Below, in pieces: positions 26,701 through 41,689 of a stretch of DNA of 64,000 nt. A program made the position numbers and the translations under genes. The stretch's first letter is position 1, and each line of letters starts with the position of its first letter. Where the stretch lies: contig NC_085051.1 of the NCBI RefSeq assembly GCF_963662255.1, forward strand, positions 54,351,101 to 54,415,100, read 5' to 3'. Under the pieces are notes generated by a model. The model did not search any database and was not told the DNA's origin. It worked only from the letters and a program-made list of their open reading frames with translations. This DNA is from Cinclus cinclus (Eukaryota; Chordata; Aves; Passeriformes; Cinclidae).

Positions 26701-29700
26701 CACTACTGCCATGGAAATCAGTCTTGTTATTGACTGATGACTCAACATGTCTGGATTTAGATGGAAGAGGGCTACTTTCAATTCCCAATTCTTTTATAGA
26801 CTCTCTGAATAACCTAGCCAAGTCACTGAATCTCCGTACCTCAGACAGTCCTGTATTTAATGCAGAGAAAGTCAATCATTGATTAATTCCCTTCTCCCAG
26901 CCCATTCTGCGGTTTTTGATTGTAAGTTCCTTGGGGCAGGTATTGCCTCTTGTGAAGTGTGGGGACAGCACACAGCACCAGGGAGCTCTGTCAAGCCTAT
27001 AAATGATAAAATAACAATCATGTGCAGTAGCATGGAAGCAGCTGTGATTGTCTTAATATTTGTCCTCACGGAGTCATTTTTAAATTGAAAGCACACCTGG
27101 GATAATTCTGTTCCAGAAGAGGCTTGACCTGATCCAGGGATGATGACAACCTCTGAGTAACCTGAGCTACAGCATTACCTTTAACAAAATAAGAAAAGGT
27201 AAAATAAAGAAGAATAATAGTTTTGTGGGTTTTTTGCAAAACGTGAAGAAATATGGGATGGATTCAAACCTTAAATAAAACATCAGCAGCCACACAGCTT
27301 TCCCTCTTCATGCGAACAGATGTGGAAAGCCGTTATTATAATTTGCAAATAATGTTACCCCCTTATGTGTATCATTGGAGCTTTTTTTATGGCATGGATT
27401 CAGCTAGAGAGTTTCTTACGTAACACTGTTATCCTGTTTTCACTTCAGAGGTAGTTATCAGGTGGTGGTTTCCCATGTAAAGGTTCTATTAATAAATAGC
27501 TATCAGTTATACAGCTATTTAGCTCTCAAAAATCAGTATTCTGAAATTGTGAAGGTATTTCCTAGGCTGGAATATTTGCCAAAATTTAAGCCCACGAGCA
27601 AGGACAGATTCTTGCAGGTAAGCCACACAACTTGCAAAGACAACCATTATTAATACAAATCACGTCAATTAAAATTGTCATGTGAGCTAATTAATAGGAT
27701 GTTGATTGATAAACAAGAGCTTGCTCATTTTACCCAGGCATTTGTTAATTACCTGCCCAATGCTGCAGCTGACTGGTGAAGACACACTCCTGCTCTAAGG
27801 AATGTTGTGGGGTTTGTGTACATTCCAGTTTATCAGGGATTGGCTATACCCAAAAAAAAAAAAAAAGCAGTATTTTTTTAGCCATGCAATATTAAGTTTT
27901 GTGTCTGCCTGGCAATACAGTATGTGTCAGTTCACACACAGTAAGGGAAATAATGCCTGCCATGTGATGCTACAGTAATTTTTCCCATTATTTGCTGACC
28001 ATACATATATTTTTTTCTTCTCTATTCCTCTCCCCCCCAATTCCTGAGTGCACTGGCAGCCTCCACAGCACTCTGTAGCAGTGAATACACTGCGACACTG
28101 TTGCAGGGGTTCCCTACAGCAGAGCCTTCCCAGTGCCATTGATCAAGCCACAAGCACTAGTTAAGTAATGCAAGGTTGCTCTAATTCCCTGACTCATCTC
28201 CTGCTCCCCCTGGAAATCCTAAACGTGGTGCTGAAAATCAAACTGCAGTCCTCTGCAGCAGGATGAAGTAACTTTAATTGCTGAGTCACCACGCTGACCC
28301 ACACTGCACAAATGTATAGTTAGCAATAGCCAAAAATGCTCATTGAAATGTTACCACAGATGAGGTACTAACTGCATTTTCCCTTGAAATGCATACAGCC
28401 TGCCTTTCAGCTCGGGGCTCAGATTCCCCACATCACTATTTGCGTAGTGTTTACAAAAACACATTCCATTTTAAGTAGACTTGAATTATTATATTCCTGG
28501 GGTCCTTTTTTTCATGCATATGTCATCTTAAGGCTAATCAGCATTCTGCTCTTGCATTTGCAACTGCTGAGAAAGTCAGATCTTAAAAAGCCATAACTCC
28601 TTGACAATTTCTGCCCGTTGATAGCTTGTACAAGCTGTTTGGGTGTAGAGAGTAATGTGGAGGAAAATTGAAGATCAAATTATTCGCAGGTATGAATTAA
28701 ATCTATTGCTTTGTAGCCACCGACACATCTCCTTGCTGTGCGTGGTGAAATTCTCATCATTATGTACCACACACTTTTACAAACACTGCTGTCCTCCTGA
28801 GCATGATATATGTTTCTCCGATAGAAATCTGTGTTTTGCCACAGTGCCATCACTGTGGAGCACTTCTGACAATGTTAGTTGTGAGTCCCACTGTTTTAGC
28901 ACCAAACCTTTTCTTCTGGTCCGCGACATGACGTGGAATGTGTTTGATGTGAGCCTGACTGCAGAGGCAGATGGAAGAGTAGCAGCACTTGCATGCTACA
29001 GTTTGTTTCTAAAATTGATCTTGACCAGTCAGCATGAAATGCATCATGTCAAAGCAATTGCCATGATGCTCTTTCGTTAGGAGAAGCGATTCCTCTTGGA
29101 CACAGGGCAAGCAGGAGTTGAGGGGGATGCCTCTGCTGCCCCTTCAAACTGGCTCACAGAGAAAAGTCTGCTTGCAATTCAAAGTAAATTATGAAAACAG
29201 ATTAGTCCAAATAAAGATAAAGGAAGACGGGACTCACATCAGAGAAGACACAAATGAAAAAGCATGTGACCAGTTTAAAATACGAATGAGCTTCTGTTAA
29301 AAGAGCTCTCTTCAGTGACCTTCTTTCCTGCCATGTGACCAAATTCTTCAATCAGGCACTGTAAAGGAATGCTAAAATTGTCTTTATTTTCATTTCAGTT
29401 CTGGCCACATTAGTCTATACTTGGTGTATTCATTTATTGCCTGAATAATCTCACTTTCTGCTGAAGTCAAAGGGTATTTTCCTTGAAACCCCTCTCCTGG
29501 GTCTTCTCTGGGCTTCAGCGATGGTGCCTGCAAGCTTTCAGAATCCCAAGGACCTGGGGACACCAGCTCCATCTTAGCCCATCTGGGAAGGCTGCAAGCA
29601 ATTTTAAAGACAGCAAATATCTATGGAAGGAAGCTGATCTCTGTGCAAGGTCCTGGGCTGAAGGGCAAACTTCTCTGGAAACAGCCAGCCCCAGCATGAG

Positions 29701-32700
29701 CAGAGGGTCCCTCTCTTTGGAGTTTATATTTAACCAAGACAAATGTCCTAAAAACAGGCACAGAGAGGTAGCAAAGTGGGTAACTTTACCTATGCAGCTT
29801 CTCAAAATCCCTGCTGAATCCCAGACCCAGACCTGGAGACAGTATTCACTTGGTTGCACCAGGTGCCAAATGCAGCAATATGGCAACACCTTCTTCTCCA
29901 CTCCCCCCCAACTTAGACTTCCAAGGATCACAGAAGAATTTCTGACATGCTCCAACATTGAACAAAGCAATCTCTGATCTTAAGGAGAAAAAAAAAAAGA
30001 ATAAGAAGAAAAGAAGGGTTCAGTTTAATACAGGCAACTGGCAGAGATTCAAACTGCATCTTATTTTAGCCAAAGCTGTTCACCAATCCTGAGGAGAGAT
30101 GTGAATTTTCATCTCCAGTAAGATGCCTAATTATTCCTTTCTCCTTATCTTGCTTTTAAGATCTTGCCAAGGCTGCACCCATCCCTCTATCTCCAGGCAT
30201 TTGAATATCACTCAAGAAACATCTGAACTCTGTGACATTCGTTTTCCCATCACCATGTAACCTCTCAGGAACCCCTGCAGATGACAGTGTCTGACAAAGA
30301 GCACCTCGTGCTGGAAAAATGCTGCCTCTTACCTGTAGAGGTACCATTCAATCTAGAATTCTCTGGGGCTGTCAGCCTGCTCTCATGAGACAGGAGCATG
30401 CCTTTTGCTACGGGGTGTTTAAGCAGAGCTACTGTGTGACAAATAATAGCATCCATTTTGCTCTAGGCAGGACCCAAGATTGAATCCACAGTCTGTTATT
30501 GACTACACAGTAGGGGCTTCCTCAGATTGCTGAGTCTAAATGACAGGGAATGGCAAAGAGGGTAAAACATGCAGGTTGTGCAGCACAGAATTATTTTTTT
30601 TAAAAATTCCAGTATTGTTTTCTTTTCCACCCAACTTTCTCATCTTCCATTTCCTTCCCACCCAAGTTTTCTGCAAAGGTCCCTTTCAGAGACACACCAC
30701 ACACTTGTTTTCTTCAGAGCTTGATTTCAGTCACACCAAAGTCTGTGTCAGTCCTGAAGAAGGATGTGAGATGATCACATCTGAGCCCCAGAGAAGGGAC
30801 ACTTTGGCTTCTGGCAGGGCATCAATTATAGAGTCAGAACAGATTATTTTAATGTGTCAGTTACAATTAGAGGAGTGACCTGAGTGATGGATAACTCTTG
30901 TGCAGCTTTGCACGGAGGCCAGGTTCACCCAAGTAAGGGTTAGCTCCACTAGGAGAGACTGATGGCATTTTATATTGCCTGGGAGACATGCTGTACATGC
31001 CAAAGGACTAGTTTCTTAACATATCATGTAAGAGGATGCTGTGGTTTCCTATATCACCTTCCACTTTTAGATCTGCTTATACTGTATCAGTTATAAAAGT
31101 GATTATTGTTTATTACCTTTGGCTTCAAAAATGGCCACCTGCCATTTTAGAGTACAGGACACGCTGAGAAACAAATTCATTCCGGTTCCCTCTCATTTAT
31201 TAGCAGCTTTGTGTTTGGGCTTCAGGTTTGGGTAAGGAAACATTAAACTAAATTCAGATTGCCTAATGCAGAACCGAAGTCTTTTTTTTAACCTTACAGA
31301 CCTTTCTAAAACACATCAGCTTGATGTGATCCCTGGAGAGCATGTGACACCAAAGCCCCACTCTGAAGAGCTTGAGTGTGTTTCTCATGCTTTAGACAGA
31401 GCAGGCATCAGTGACATTGATACATAATTTAGTCACCACCTTGAGGGTACATTAAATTAGCAAATTCCCTAATTTGTGAGAATTCACATAGATGAATTGA
31501 TGATTAAATAGCTGATTGAACTGAAGAACCCAAATGGAGCAGTTTGTTGCTAATTTAAATGCTCTCTATGTCTAGACCACTCTCCTTGTTACATTCTAAT
31601 TGACCTAATTATTTCCAAAAACACCCTTTTAGTAATTTCTTTTGCATTTAGATCGTTCCATATGGGGGCTGGATGTGGGAGGAAGGCTGTTCTGGCATAT
31701 TCCAACAGCAGAAAGTATTTTAAGCATTTACTTTGGAGCAGCAGTGACTTCTTGTGAAGCTGTAGAACTTCACGTAGACGTAGGGAGAAGATTGTGGGCT
31801 TCCTGTTTGAACTGTGCCACTGCACAGCCACAATTCACTTTTAAGATGTCTGAAGAATGACCACATCTCTGGAGAGGTCTCAACCAAGTTTCTGCCATCT
31901 GACAAGCTACTGCTTGTCAGCCCAGCCCGGTGGGTGACTGCTGTGACCACGGGCCCTCTTTGCCTCCCGTAAAGGCAGCAGAATGGCTCTTGCTTGTGGG
32001 GAAAGCAGGGCTGAGACAGCACACTACAGTTGCTGTAGGGAGCTATTGTTATTGCTTGTAGGAGCAAGCACCCACAGAGTTGCCACATCTCAGCTGACGT
32101 GAGGTAGCTTGTTCGCTCGCAGCGGCTGGATCGTGCATCTGAACCCCATGGAGACCTGGGCTTCCCTCACATCATAGTATGAGCTGTAATTTAAAGTAGT
32201 GAGGACAACAGCTGTTGGGTACAGGAAAGCTAAATGATAAAACACATTTCTAGTCCTCTAGATCCTCTACCTTTAATGTCAGGGAAAAAGCTAGGCAGCC
32301 TGTAAATACTCTGCATAGAGAATCCAGCATGGTTTCTGGGAAGCTGTTGCAGTAGTTCATCATTTGTCCTGAAAACATTCTTTTTTACAGTCAGGCTAAA
32401 CTGCAAGTGTTTCACTTTCCAGCTCCTGATCCTGTTTTACCTTTGGTTGGTAGATGTTCACCAAAAGTTACATGCAATCATCAGTGGAGCCAGAATGGCT
32501 GTAATTATGTTTAATTCTTCTAGAATGCACTGGCAGATATCAACTTGTGTGACCAAAGCAGCCTTTTGTTTCCCTCATTTAGAGAGAGAAACTGAGGTGA
32601 GGGAAAGAAAAATTACTATGCCACGTCCTACACAAAATCAGTGTTGGTACAAATGGGGAAATTTGGATGGCTTGGTTCAAGAGATTGTCTCATCAGGTGG

Positions 32701-35700
32701 GAACATGTTAACCAAAACTCATACCATCTTTAGCCTGTCCTTCACTGACCTCAGCTGAGTTACTCCCAGCTCACTCCTGGTGGCTGAGAGAAGAGAATGA
32801 GGCTTAAGATGCATAAAAGTGCATTTTGTTATCCCTGACAGCTGCTTTGGTTTTTATCAGCTTTCTGTAGCTGGATATGTGTCAGTCAGATGTTGTGCCA
32901 GATGTTTCCCCCAAACGGTCACATAAATGAAATAGCTGGAGCAAGGTAGGAACATACCTGATTGCCAACTGCCTGCCAGTGCCTGCTGACTGTGCTTGGC
33001 AACCTATGGCTCTGCTCTTATTCCAGTCAGCTTCAGAGGACTGGCCCAACCAAGGACCCAGAGCAGGTGGTGATGGCCACAACAACTCTGAGCAGACAAT
33101 TACAGTGGCCACCCTAGTCTAGGCTGCCCTTTCCCTCACTCTCATTTCAGAAGGTCAGAACCTTGGCAGGGGCTGGTTGGTGTAGACTCATTTAGTGGCA
33201 ATGCTGGACACCTGGACAGAAGGGCAGTTGCACAACCATGGACAAGAAGCAGCATAAAACTTGTTGGCATGAATGATCCTGCTTCAAACAGCCTTTCAAC
33301 AACTTTCCTGTAAAGTTTCTTTTCCAAATCCAGAGTGCCAGGTGGGTGTTTCCTGGATCTGGGGCTTTATGGGAGGTTTTCAGCTTACAAAGCACTGGAT
33401 GTTTTCTGTCGCGTCAGGCCATGAGAAAATTCTGTCGTGCACTCATTTCTCAAATTAAGTGCATAAAAAGATGGTGCAGGCAGCCAAGTCTCACACAGAT
33501 CCGCCTGTGTACTGCCAAACCTTTACACGCTGCCACTGACCGATGCAACTGGCAGCCAAAAGTGGCTGCTAAATGCTGCAGCCTCCTCCGGACCTGGTGC
33601 ATGATGTGCAGATGCAGAACCTCCCTCCTCTCCACGTACCACCAGCCACAGGCTCCCCAGCCTGGCCCCTAATTTCCTGATCCTCATCCCCCCATGCTAC
33701 AGTGGCAGCAGTGAACTCGGTTTTCCCTTTTCCTCGAGACAGTCTCTCCCTTCCCACCCTTGGATGCCCCAATTCTTGTGGATTCCTTAGAGAAAATTAA
33801 CTTTCTTTCAGGGAATTCAGCGATAAAAATCAGAGTAGCAGCAGCTCTGTCCTTCCAGTGCTTTGTGCACTATTATTCACCACATCTTTGGATGTATCTT
33901 AGAAAGATTGTTATTTAGGGAAATCAACCATCACCTGGATCAATATCCTGCATAAACCCTCTGATTGCATCAGTGATCTCTGCCCATCACAGACTTCACC
34001 TCCCTCTTTTGGTTCTTCAGGGAGATCTTTGATCTTTTCCAGGTTTTCTGTGTCAGTCCTCTGTTCATTTGTTATGATTGAATTCCAGTTAAATCCTTAA
34101 GATATTGCAGATAACTTTTTTTCTTCTTCTTTTTTTTTGTTGTCACTTATGAGTTTTCACTTATGATTTTCTCAAAACTTCAGAACTAAAATTCTTTTTA
34201 TGTGTGCATAGTACTTTTCTCTGAACAATATTTCTGCATGCAATTAAAAACCCCTGATTCTGTACATTTTATAAATAAAGCCTCTAGACTTATATTTAGA
34301 TTACAATGATCTCTTGGGCATGAACTGTCTTTCCAGTCTCTATTTATGAAGCACACAACACTACAGTAACAATAAAAGCAATGTCATCTGGTTGCATTCA
34401 GACAGCAAAGATCTATCATCAGCTATATCTGGATATCCTCCTTTCACCAGCAGCATGTAAAAAAAAACTTACATGAAAATTTCTCACTTGAAAAAAAAAT
34501 TATATTCCCAACAAAGAGAAATATTCTTGGGAAATTTTAGTTTTATTTGTTTTTTGTTTTCACTGGAAAACTGGGCACCTCAAACACCGCACAAGAAGTT
34601 CAGTGCAAACAAAACACAGGGATTTGGCTTGTTAAGGTAAAAAAAACATTCTCTTTGGTTTCAGGCCAGAACTACCAACAACAGAGGATGTTTTTTAATT
34701 AAAAATCAAAATTTCCTCTAGGTATTCTTTTGTTTTTCAGTAAAAATGCTGAACAACATTTTCTTGCCAACTCTAGCACAAATAACCTCTCTTCTGGTTT
34801 TGACAACTTCCTTGGGATTATGTTGCTCTATTTCAAGTTCTTCCTTGTTTTCTTTCCTCTACCTTAATGCCAGCGTTGGCACTGAAGCTTCCCTTAATGA
34901 TGACATATGTTCCTCACTCATTCAGAATATGATCTAACTCTTTATATAGAGCATCTGTTTATTTATCTGTGGGACATGTGGCTAGAACATAAACTTGAAT
35001 GAGCTGTGGGAAAGGCCAATTTTAAATATGAAAATAGACTAACATTGGTGTAGTTACAGACACTTGCAGCTCCCAAATTTGATTACTGGTAACAGAAAAT
35101 GCTTAGACATTCTCATAACAATTAGTATAAATATTATTCTTTCCATTGGAGAAAAATATTACCATAGCTGGACAAATAAACTGACCCAACTTAGAAATGA
35201 ATGTCATTTCATTGCCTTTGAAGGCATAAATCAGTAGTGGTGCTTAATATTCTCAGCTGTCATCAACCATGCAGTAATTAGTTTCAGTTCTAATGAATAT
35301 TTATTTATATGAACAAGGTATAAGCATTGCAAATATCATATGTATTTGACCACAGTTTGTGATGATGATATTGTATGATTGCATGTATGTATTTGTTATT
35401 ATTACATGAATATTTCATAGATCAGTGTGAAATGTAATTACACCCCAGTATGTTTGCTTAATGTCAGAGTCAACAGTTTGATCGAGATTAGCATAAGACC
35501 AAGTGATTTTCTCAATGCAGATCCAAGTTTCACATCTCTGATTTTGGGGAACATAAATAACAGTGAGATGGTCAGCTTTTCCACAGCTTGAATCGCTTGA
35601 TAGAAAACTCTTCTTCAGCTCAAAGACAGACATATGAGAAGGGACAAAAATCATGTTTAGTTTCCTTAAATGCTTAACCCTAGAAGAAGAATCAAAGATA

Positions 35701-38700
35701 CAGAGCTATCAGAGTTATGGAGTGTGCTGTGAAAATCTGCAGTCCATACAAATCCATTTATCCATTGCTCTTGCTCAGTTCAGGAAGAGTCCTAAATACA
35801 AACAAGCTTTGTATCCTGCTGTCAGTAAGAATAAGATATTGTTTCATCGCATGCTAACACCTAAACTCTCTATTACCTCAGTTGTTTAAAAATTTCCCAT
35901 TTGCCTGAAATGTTGGAAGTTCTCTGTAATCACAAATATCCCCTAAAAATGAAAGATCAGAGAGAAAATATAGCACTGCTTTCTATTTTCGTTGGTGTTT
36001 ACTTTATCCCCTTGTTCACATGTCATGCACAAAACCATTTCAGTTTCCTCTGTTGAGACGGTTTCTCTTGCAGTTTCAATGTCCTTCTCACAGAGCAAGA
36101 CAGCAGAGAAAACATGTTTTAAAAATAGGAAAATGTGATTGTAAAACCACAAACTTGTGTTTTGTACAGAGAATAGGTGAAGATGGTCAGAGAGCTACTG
36201 CAGAGAAATCCCTTTAATCTAAGTTTTGAATTGACAAAGTCTTACTAAAGATGAAACTCTTCACTTTTATACTCATATCAGTCTTGGTATCAGAACCTGT
36301 GTACATTTGCATGTAGGAGATGATTTCTCAATATTATTCAGCTGCATAATTTCCTTTTTTCTTTGGATTCCCCAGCTTAAGCATCTTTCATTTGCAGTAC
36401 CGCTGACCCAAATTGCCCATCCTTTCTGAAATACTTCTTCGGAGATCCTAAATCATGAAGATTTCACTGGATTAGTCCATCAGTGCTGCAATGCCACAGC
36501 AGCTCTGTGGGACTCCGCTCAAGTCCATTGCTGGTTTAGCCTGTTTCAATGCTGCTCTGTGTTTGGGGGGAACTTGTAATGCTGATGGAAGTGAGTGCAA
36601 GGTGGGAAAAAACCCTCTCAAGGGCAGGGCCACAGCCAACTCATTTTTGTGATCCTCTGAGCTGTCAAGCATGTACTGACATTTTCTACTGGTTGCTCTT
36701 GACAATCTCTGAATGATGTGCACAGGTTTTTAGGACTTGACGTTTCCTTGCCCTCCTGTGTATAAGGCAGAACCCCATGTGTCTGCAAGGGGCATATTCT
36801 CACCAACAAAAGCTGCAAGTGCTGCTCCCAGTCCCATTCCCCCAAGCATTATAGACCCAGACAACACATGGATTTCATGAGAGGTAGGTTACAGAGGCTT
36901 AGGAAGGGCTTCTGTGGTTTGAAGTGTAGAGGAATCCCATGGTGGGAGTCATCTGATGGTTGGAAACCTCTTTTGAGGTTGTTAGTGGTGTGCTGTCTTG
37001 GAAGAGCTGATGGATTTTTTTTATTTTTTTTGCTGCTTTTAGGAAATGATTTGGTATGGAACAGCTCTGGAAAAGGAGACAGGATTTGTCTTTGCCTAAA
37101 GTCTTCTAAGTCATGCTGGTTTATGACGTTGAGATGGTTCCCAGGTGTTTGGACTGAAAACACCAACCAAGGTGATAATATGCACAGTTTGTCACAACAT
37201 AACGTGCATAGTGCCTGGCACAGGCTTTGTGACAAACTGAGGTATGGTAAGAGAGTGCCCAGACACAGTGTCTCTGAGACTTCTCTTTAAAGGGCCACCA
37301 GCTACCAATGCCTTGAAGGATGTTTGGCAGAGGGGTGGCAAGAGCCACAGGCTTTCCAGGCACTGCTGATTTTGGGAATGTGTAGAACTCTATTTTTCTC
37401 AGTGTATCAGGCTGATTTCAGCAGTTTGCTACCTTGACTCTATCAGCCATATCCATAACTGCTGCATAGCCAGCACTGTTGTAATTTCATCTGCTAAACC
37501 CTTGGCTCTTCTTGGTTTTAATCTTCGTATCCATTTTCCTGTTTCAAATCGGTCCACCCTCATGAAGAACAGTCCTTTCCTCTTTGTGCTACTGCTTGTT
37601 CTGCAGCTGAATCTTTCCTTGATCCTTCCCTGGTGCTTTGTGTCTAAGGCACAACACAGAGACATGCAATGCAATGTGCTCCCTCCTTATTAATATAGAT
37701 TGATGTTGAAAGGAGTGCTGGATGTAAGATTTTAATCAAGAAACTGCACTAACTTTATGAGCATTATATATCTCTCTTAATTTGGCCAGCAATGAAAACA
37801 TGGTTGGCAGGAGGAAAAAAGAAAACTCCTTCTCTCTCTCTCTCTCTCACCAATGTACTTTCCAACATGAAAAAAAAAAGAAGGATTTTGAATAAAGTGG
37901 CAATATGGATGCATTTGAAACTGCGAAATGTGATTCTTAATTGCTCGTGATTGTCTCTCCAACAACTGGTAGGTTAACCACGGCAGGCTGACAGCCTGCA
38001 CTAACTGACAATCAATATTGTTGAAGCACAGAACCTTTGCCTGCAAGACACAAAAACATTTCATTTTCAAACACTACAGGACATCTGCTTCTGGAGAGAA
38101 AAAGTTGCTTCTTCTCGGCAATATGCACCAACTTGTAACTTATTTTTTCTCCTTGCTCAGAGGAAACAAAAGTCTTCTTTATACCATATCCTTTCCACTA
38201 ATCTGGCTGCTATCCAGTGTGGGTTTAAACAGATGTTCTGGAAAAAAATATGGCATATACAAATGAGATGGAATCCAGCAATTCAGTCATGGATTATTAC
38301 AGATATAAAATGTGAAGGGCTAAATTCTTCCCAGATTCACATTCTGTATAATATTTGGCACTAGATATAAGAACAGCACACAAACAAATCATTAATACTC
38401 TCATTATAATAATTATTATATATTTAGCACAAAGACCCTAGGCTGGCTGAAACCCTACATGTTAAATACTGTACAGATGCATGTTCAGGCTGAGGAGTTT
38501 ATTCAAATGGCTGCTTGCACCAAAGACTTAGATATGTAAGTAACTTTCTTTGTGCATGTTTACAGGATTAAGCCCCACATGTGATTATATTATTGGCAAC
38601 AATGGGCATTTATTACTTTCCATGCTGCAGTCTTTGAATAAATCACGCAATAACAAACAATTTGATGTTAAAGGGAAAGAATTTGATTCTTGCTGCATCT

Positions 38701-41689
38701 GAGGCTACTAAGGGCTGCCACAGGGTTGAAAATTTAGTGGTAGAAATTGTATGGACACACTGTTTATAAACATATACACATTCATGTTCACAAGGCAATG
38801 AAACTGATAAATTTATCTTTGTAAGTGCTGAAATGCATCATAGAGTCACCTGATGTGAAGGACAACCACCTAAGCCCTGAGCTCTGGCAATCTGTGAAAG
38901 CATCAGGGAAGGAGCGCTTGTACCACAGGACAGATGATGGCTGGAACTGAGGGATGCTGGCAACTTTGGGAAAGCCACAAAGTTGCTTTCAGCTTTTACT
39001 GCTATTGTAGAGCCAATATGGTCTGATGGACAGAATGCCTAAGAGCAAGTGAATCCTTATGGCCTGCGCAGATCTCAGGGTTCTGATGCTTCTGGGGGAA
39101 TCCTTGTCTCCCATGTTCAGCCTGAACTCCTGGTGACTGGGACTATGCCTGCAATAAACTGCTTTTGTTTTTAGCTTTTTCATTTCCAAGTGTTGAGCAA
39201 TGAAGCCAAATGCTTATGGCAATAAACTAAAAAAACAGTTACCTTTTTGAGTATTCACAAAGGACACTTGATAACTTGATAAAAAAGTCTGTTTCCTATT
39301 ATTGTTATTGCTGAACAAAATTAAATGAAAGATGTTGGGGTGATGCCAGGCTGATGAGTAGAAGGGATTCACTTGTCCCCGTTTTTCTGGTTGCTTTTAC
39401 TTTGCAGTCTCTAACTTCTCATCATTTCATGAACTTCAAAAAAGTTTCAGGGAAATGAAAATACAGCAAACTAGCTTTTCTACCCCTGTATATTTTGAAA
39501 TGAGAGCTCACTTGATGGGTTGCAGTGGAAGAATAATGAAAAAATGTAAATGAGGAAAACAAAGAACTGGGCAGGTTATTCCCCTGCAGACAGGATGAAA
39601 CACTAAACATCAGACCTTTGTGAAATCCAAAGATATCCATAAAACGCCATCTAGGAAACATCCCAAATGCAACTGTAAAAGCCTCTGCATGGGAAACACC
39701 ATGAAAGAAAAGCAACCTGCATTTTCCTTGCAGGAGTGTAACGAGTCTGTTCTTCCCTTTCCCCACTGCTGCCTGTTGCTGTGAGAGCAATTGCAAGAGC
39801 AGCACTGCTTGATGCCAGTGGCCTGTGCCAGGGGCAGATGTTCTGGCACTTTTCCAGATGTTCTGGGAAAGCAGAGGTGCTGGCAGTGCCTGGCCAGCCC
39901 TCGTCGCTGCACACACCCTCCCCCCCCAACACAACCCTCCAGATCCTCGTGTACTTGATGTCTCTGCAGAAATGCTGGTGAACAGCCACATGGAGATAGC
40001 TTCAGTGCACACTCTTGGGCAATTTTAATAAATTTAGCTACAGAAGAAGGAGCTGAATTGAACATGCTGCAAACTGCCTGGTTCTGGTTACAAGCTCAAG
40101 AAATCGAGTGAAGTAGCATGCAAAGCTTAGCATAAATAAGCCAGTGAGCAAGTCAGGCTTAGTGTGTTATTTGATGATATTTGATTCTCCTCCTATATGA
40201 ATACCATCTGCAAATATGCTGAGTCTCTTTGGAAATGGTTTTGGTTTAAAATAATTTTTTTATTTAGAGTATTTCAATCAGTCATTCCCTGCCTTGCTGT
40301 TTTGGCTGGTCACAGTGTCACGTTTGAGCCTTCCCATCCCCTGCCTCAAGACACATCATCCTCATTATAATCAGGTGTTATGGAAGCCTCCAAAGACAAC
40401 GGGACAGAGCACTGGTGCTATAAGCCCACTGCTGAGGGCTAGAAATGAGGATGATGCTAAAGCAGGGAAAAAAAGACAAAATTAAATAATGAAAAAATCC
40501 GATTTCCAAATCTCAGCTACATTTAAATGTCTCAGCAGCAGCCAGCTCAGTATTAGGCTCCTTCACATGTACACCCTGCCTTCTGTCAGTGCACCCACAT
40601 TGCTGCTGTGGCAAGGCCAGGGACGCTGGCAGTGTTAAGCCTCCCAGACATTCCAAAGACTGTTCCTGAACAGTGATTCCTGGTCTTTCTAGGAAGGAGC
40701 TCAGGCAGAACTGTTTGTCTTTTTCACTCCAATCAAGTCACAGGTGGATGACGCTAGAAAAATTAGTGGCCATCACACTTTGCCTCCATCAGCTCACACC
40801 TTACCTCTATCATTTCCATCAGACACCTAGAGGGCTTCTACAGCTGCCATCCATAGCAGAGAGACAGCAAGTTTTCTCCTCTGTCTCAGGATAATAATGT
40901 AGAAAGGCCATCCTGGGATGGACCAGAGGTACATCAAGTCAAGTGTCTTCTCTCCAAAATAGAACAGCAGTGATGTGGTCAGATGAACGTAAGAACAGAG
41001 TAAGCAATCAGTGATGCTACCCCAGAATACTCTTTACACTGTCAGCACCATGTGGCTTTATCAGCCCAAATCTGTGCATTGCATTTAACAGCTTTTGATG
41101 AATTCATTAACAGTGAAAGTCTCTCATGGTCCTCCAAACCTGTGCAGTCTTGATACCCTGGAGGTGCTGTATCAAGGAGATGCACACCTTAACTACAATC
41201 CCATAATCACTTCCTTTAATTCATCCTGAACCCACAGTCTTGCTGAGCTTGCCTGCTTTTCCTGGTTCTTATCCTGGAAGAAAGAGGGAAGGCTTGATCT
41301 CCCCATAAGGATCTGATCCTGCAGCCTCCTGTCACTGCACCCTGAGTCACCTCTCACCGAGGCTGCAAGAGCTGTCTCGGTTTGGGATTGGGAATGATCT
41401 AAACACAAACTCAAAGTGAGTCTCCTGACTGGTAAGAACTTAAGCCTGATCCAGGCAGTGGGGCTTAATTCATCAGTACCTACAAGGAGTGCAGGTAGGC
41501 AAGTACCAGGCACGAGAGCCAGCAGCATGGCACCAGGTGGAGCAGACAGTACCCCGGCCTCTGTTTAGATGGACAGCAATGTTTTGCAAACACAAATTTT
41601 CCACAATTTGCCCAACCTTACCACCTCTTTCTTTCTAGACTTTAAGGTAAGCAACCTTAAAAGCAGCTCCAGAAGTGGGCAAGGACTAA
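20721..41689. other. intergenic region between AKT1 and ZBTB42 (left part)
   Basis: About 21 kb with no gene I can support. Reading frames are short and match no family I recognise; the longest are 163-164 codons near 25.6 and 29.5 kb and 196 codons on the minus strand near 39.7 kb. Composition is mostly AT-rich and single-copy looking, with a (TC)n tract at 37830-37849. A few AT-rich blocks with clustered TAAT cores (27.65-27.78, 31.40-31.55, 35.24-35.42, 38.38-38.70 kb) look like possible conserved non-coding elements, but conservation cannot be judged from one sequence. Confidence 0.6.
37830..37849. repeat. (TC)n microsatellite
   Basis: About ten uninterrupted TC units in intergenic sequence. 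Confidence 0.85.

Noticed and set aside
29483..29977. Paired 164- and 151-codon frames on opposite strands
   Set aside because: Mirror-image open frames in the same stretch with no family match; most likely chance in a locally stop-poor region.
41632..41648. Tiny 8-base exon (AG|actttaag|GTAAGC) upstream of the BED frame
   Set aside because: Micro-exons this short need transcript support; the match is easily produced by chance.
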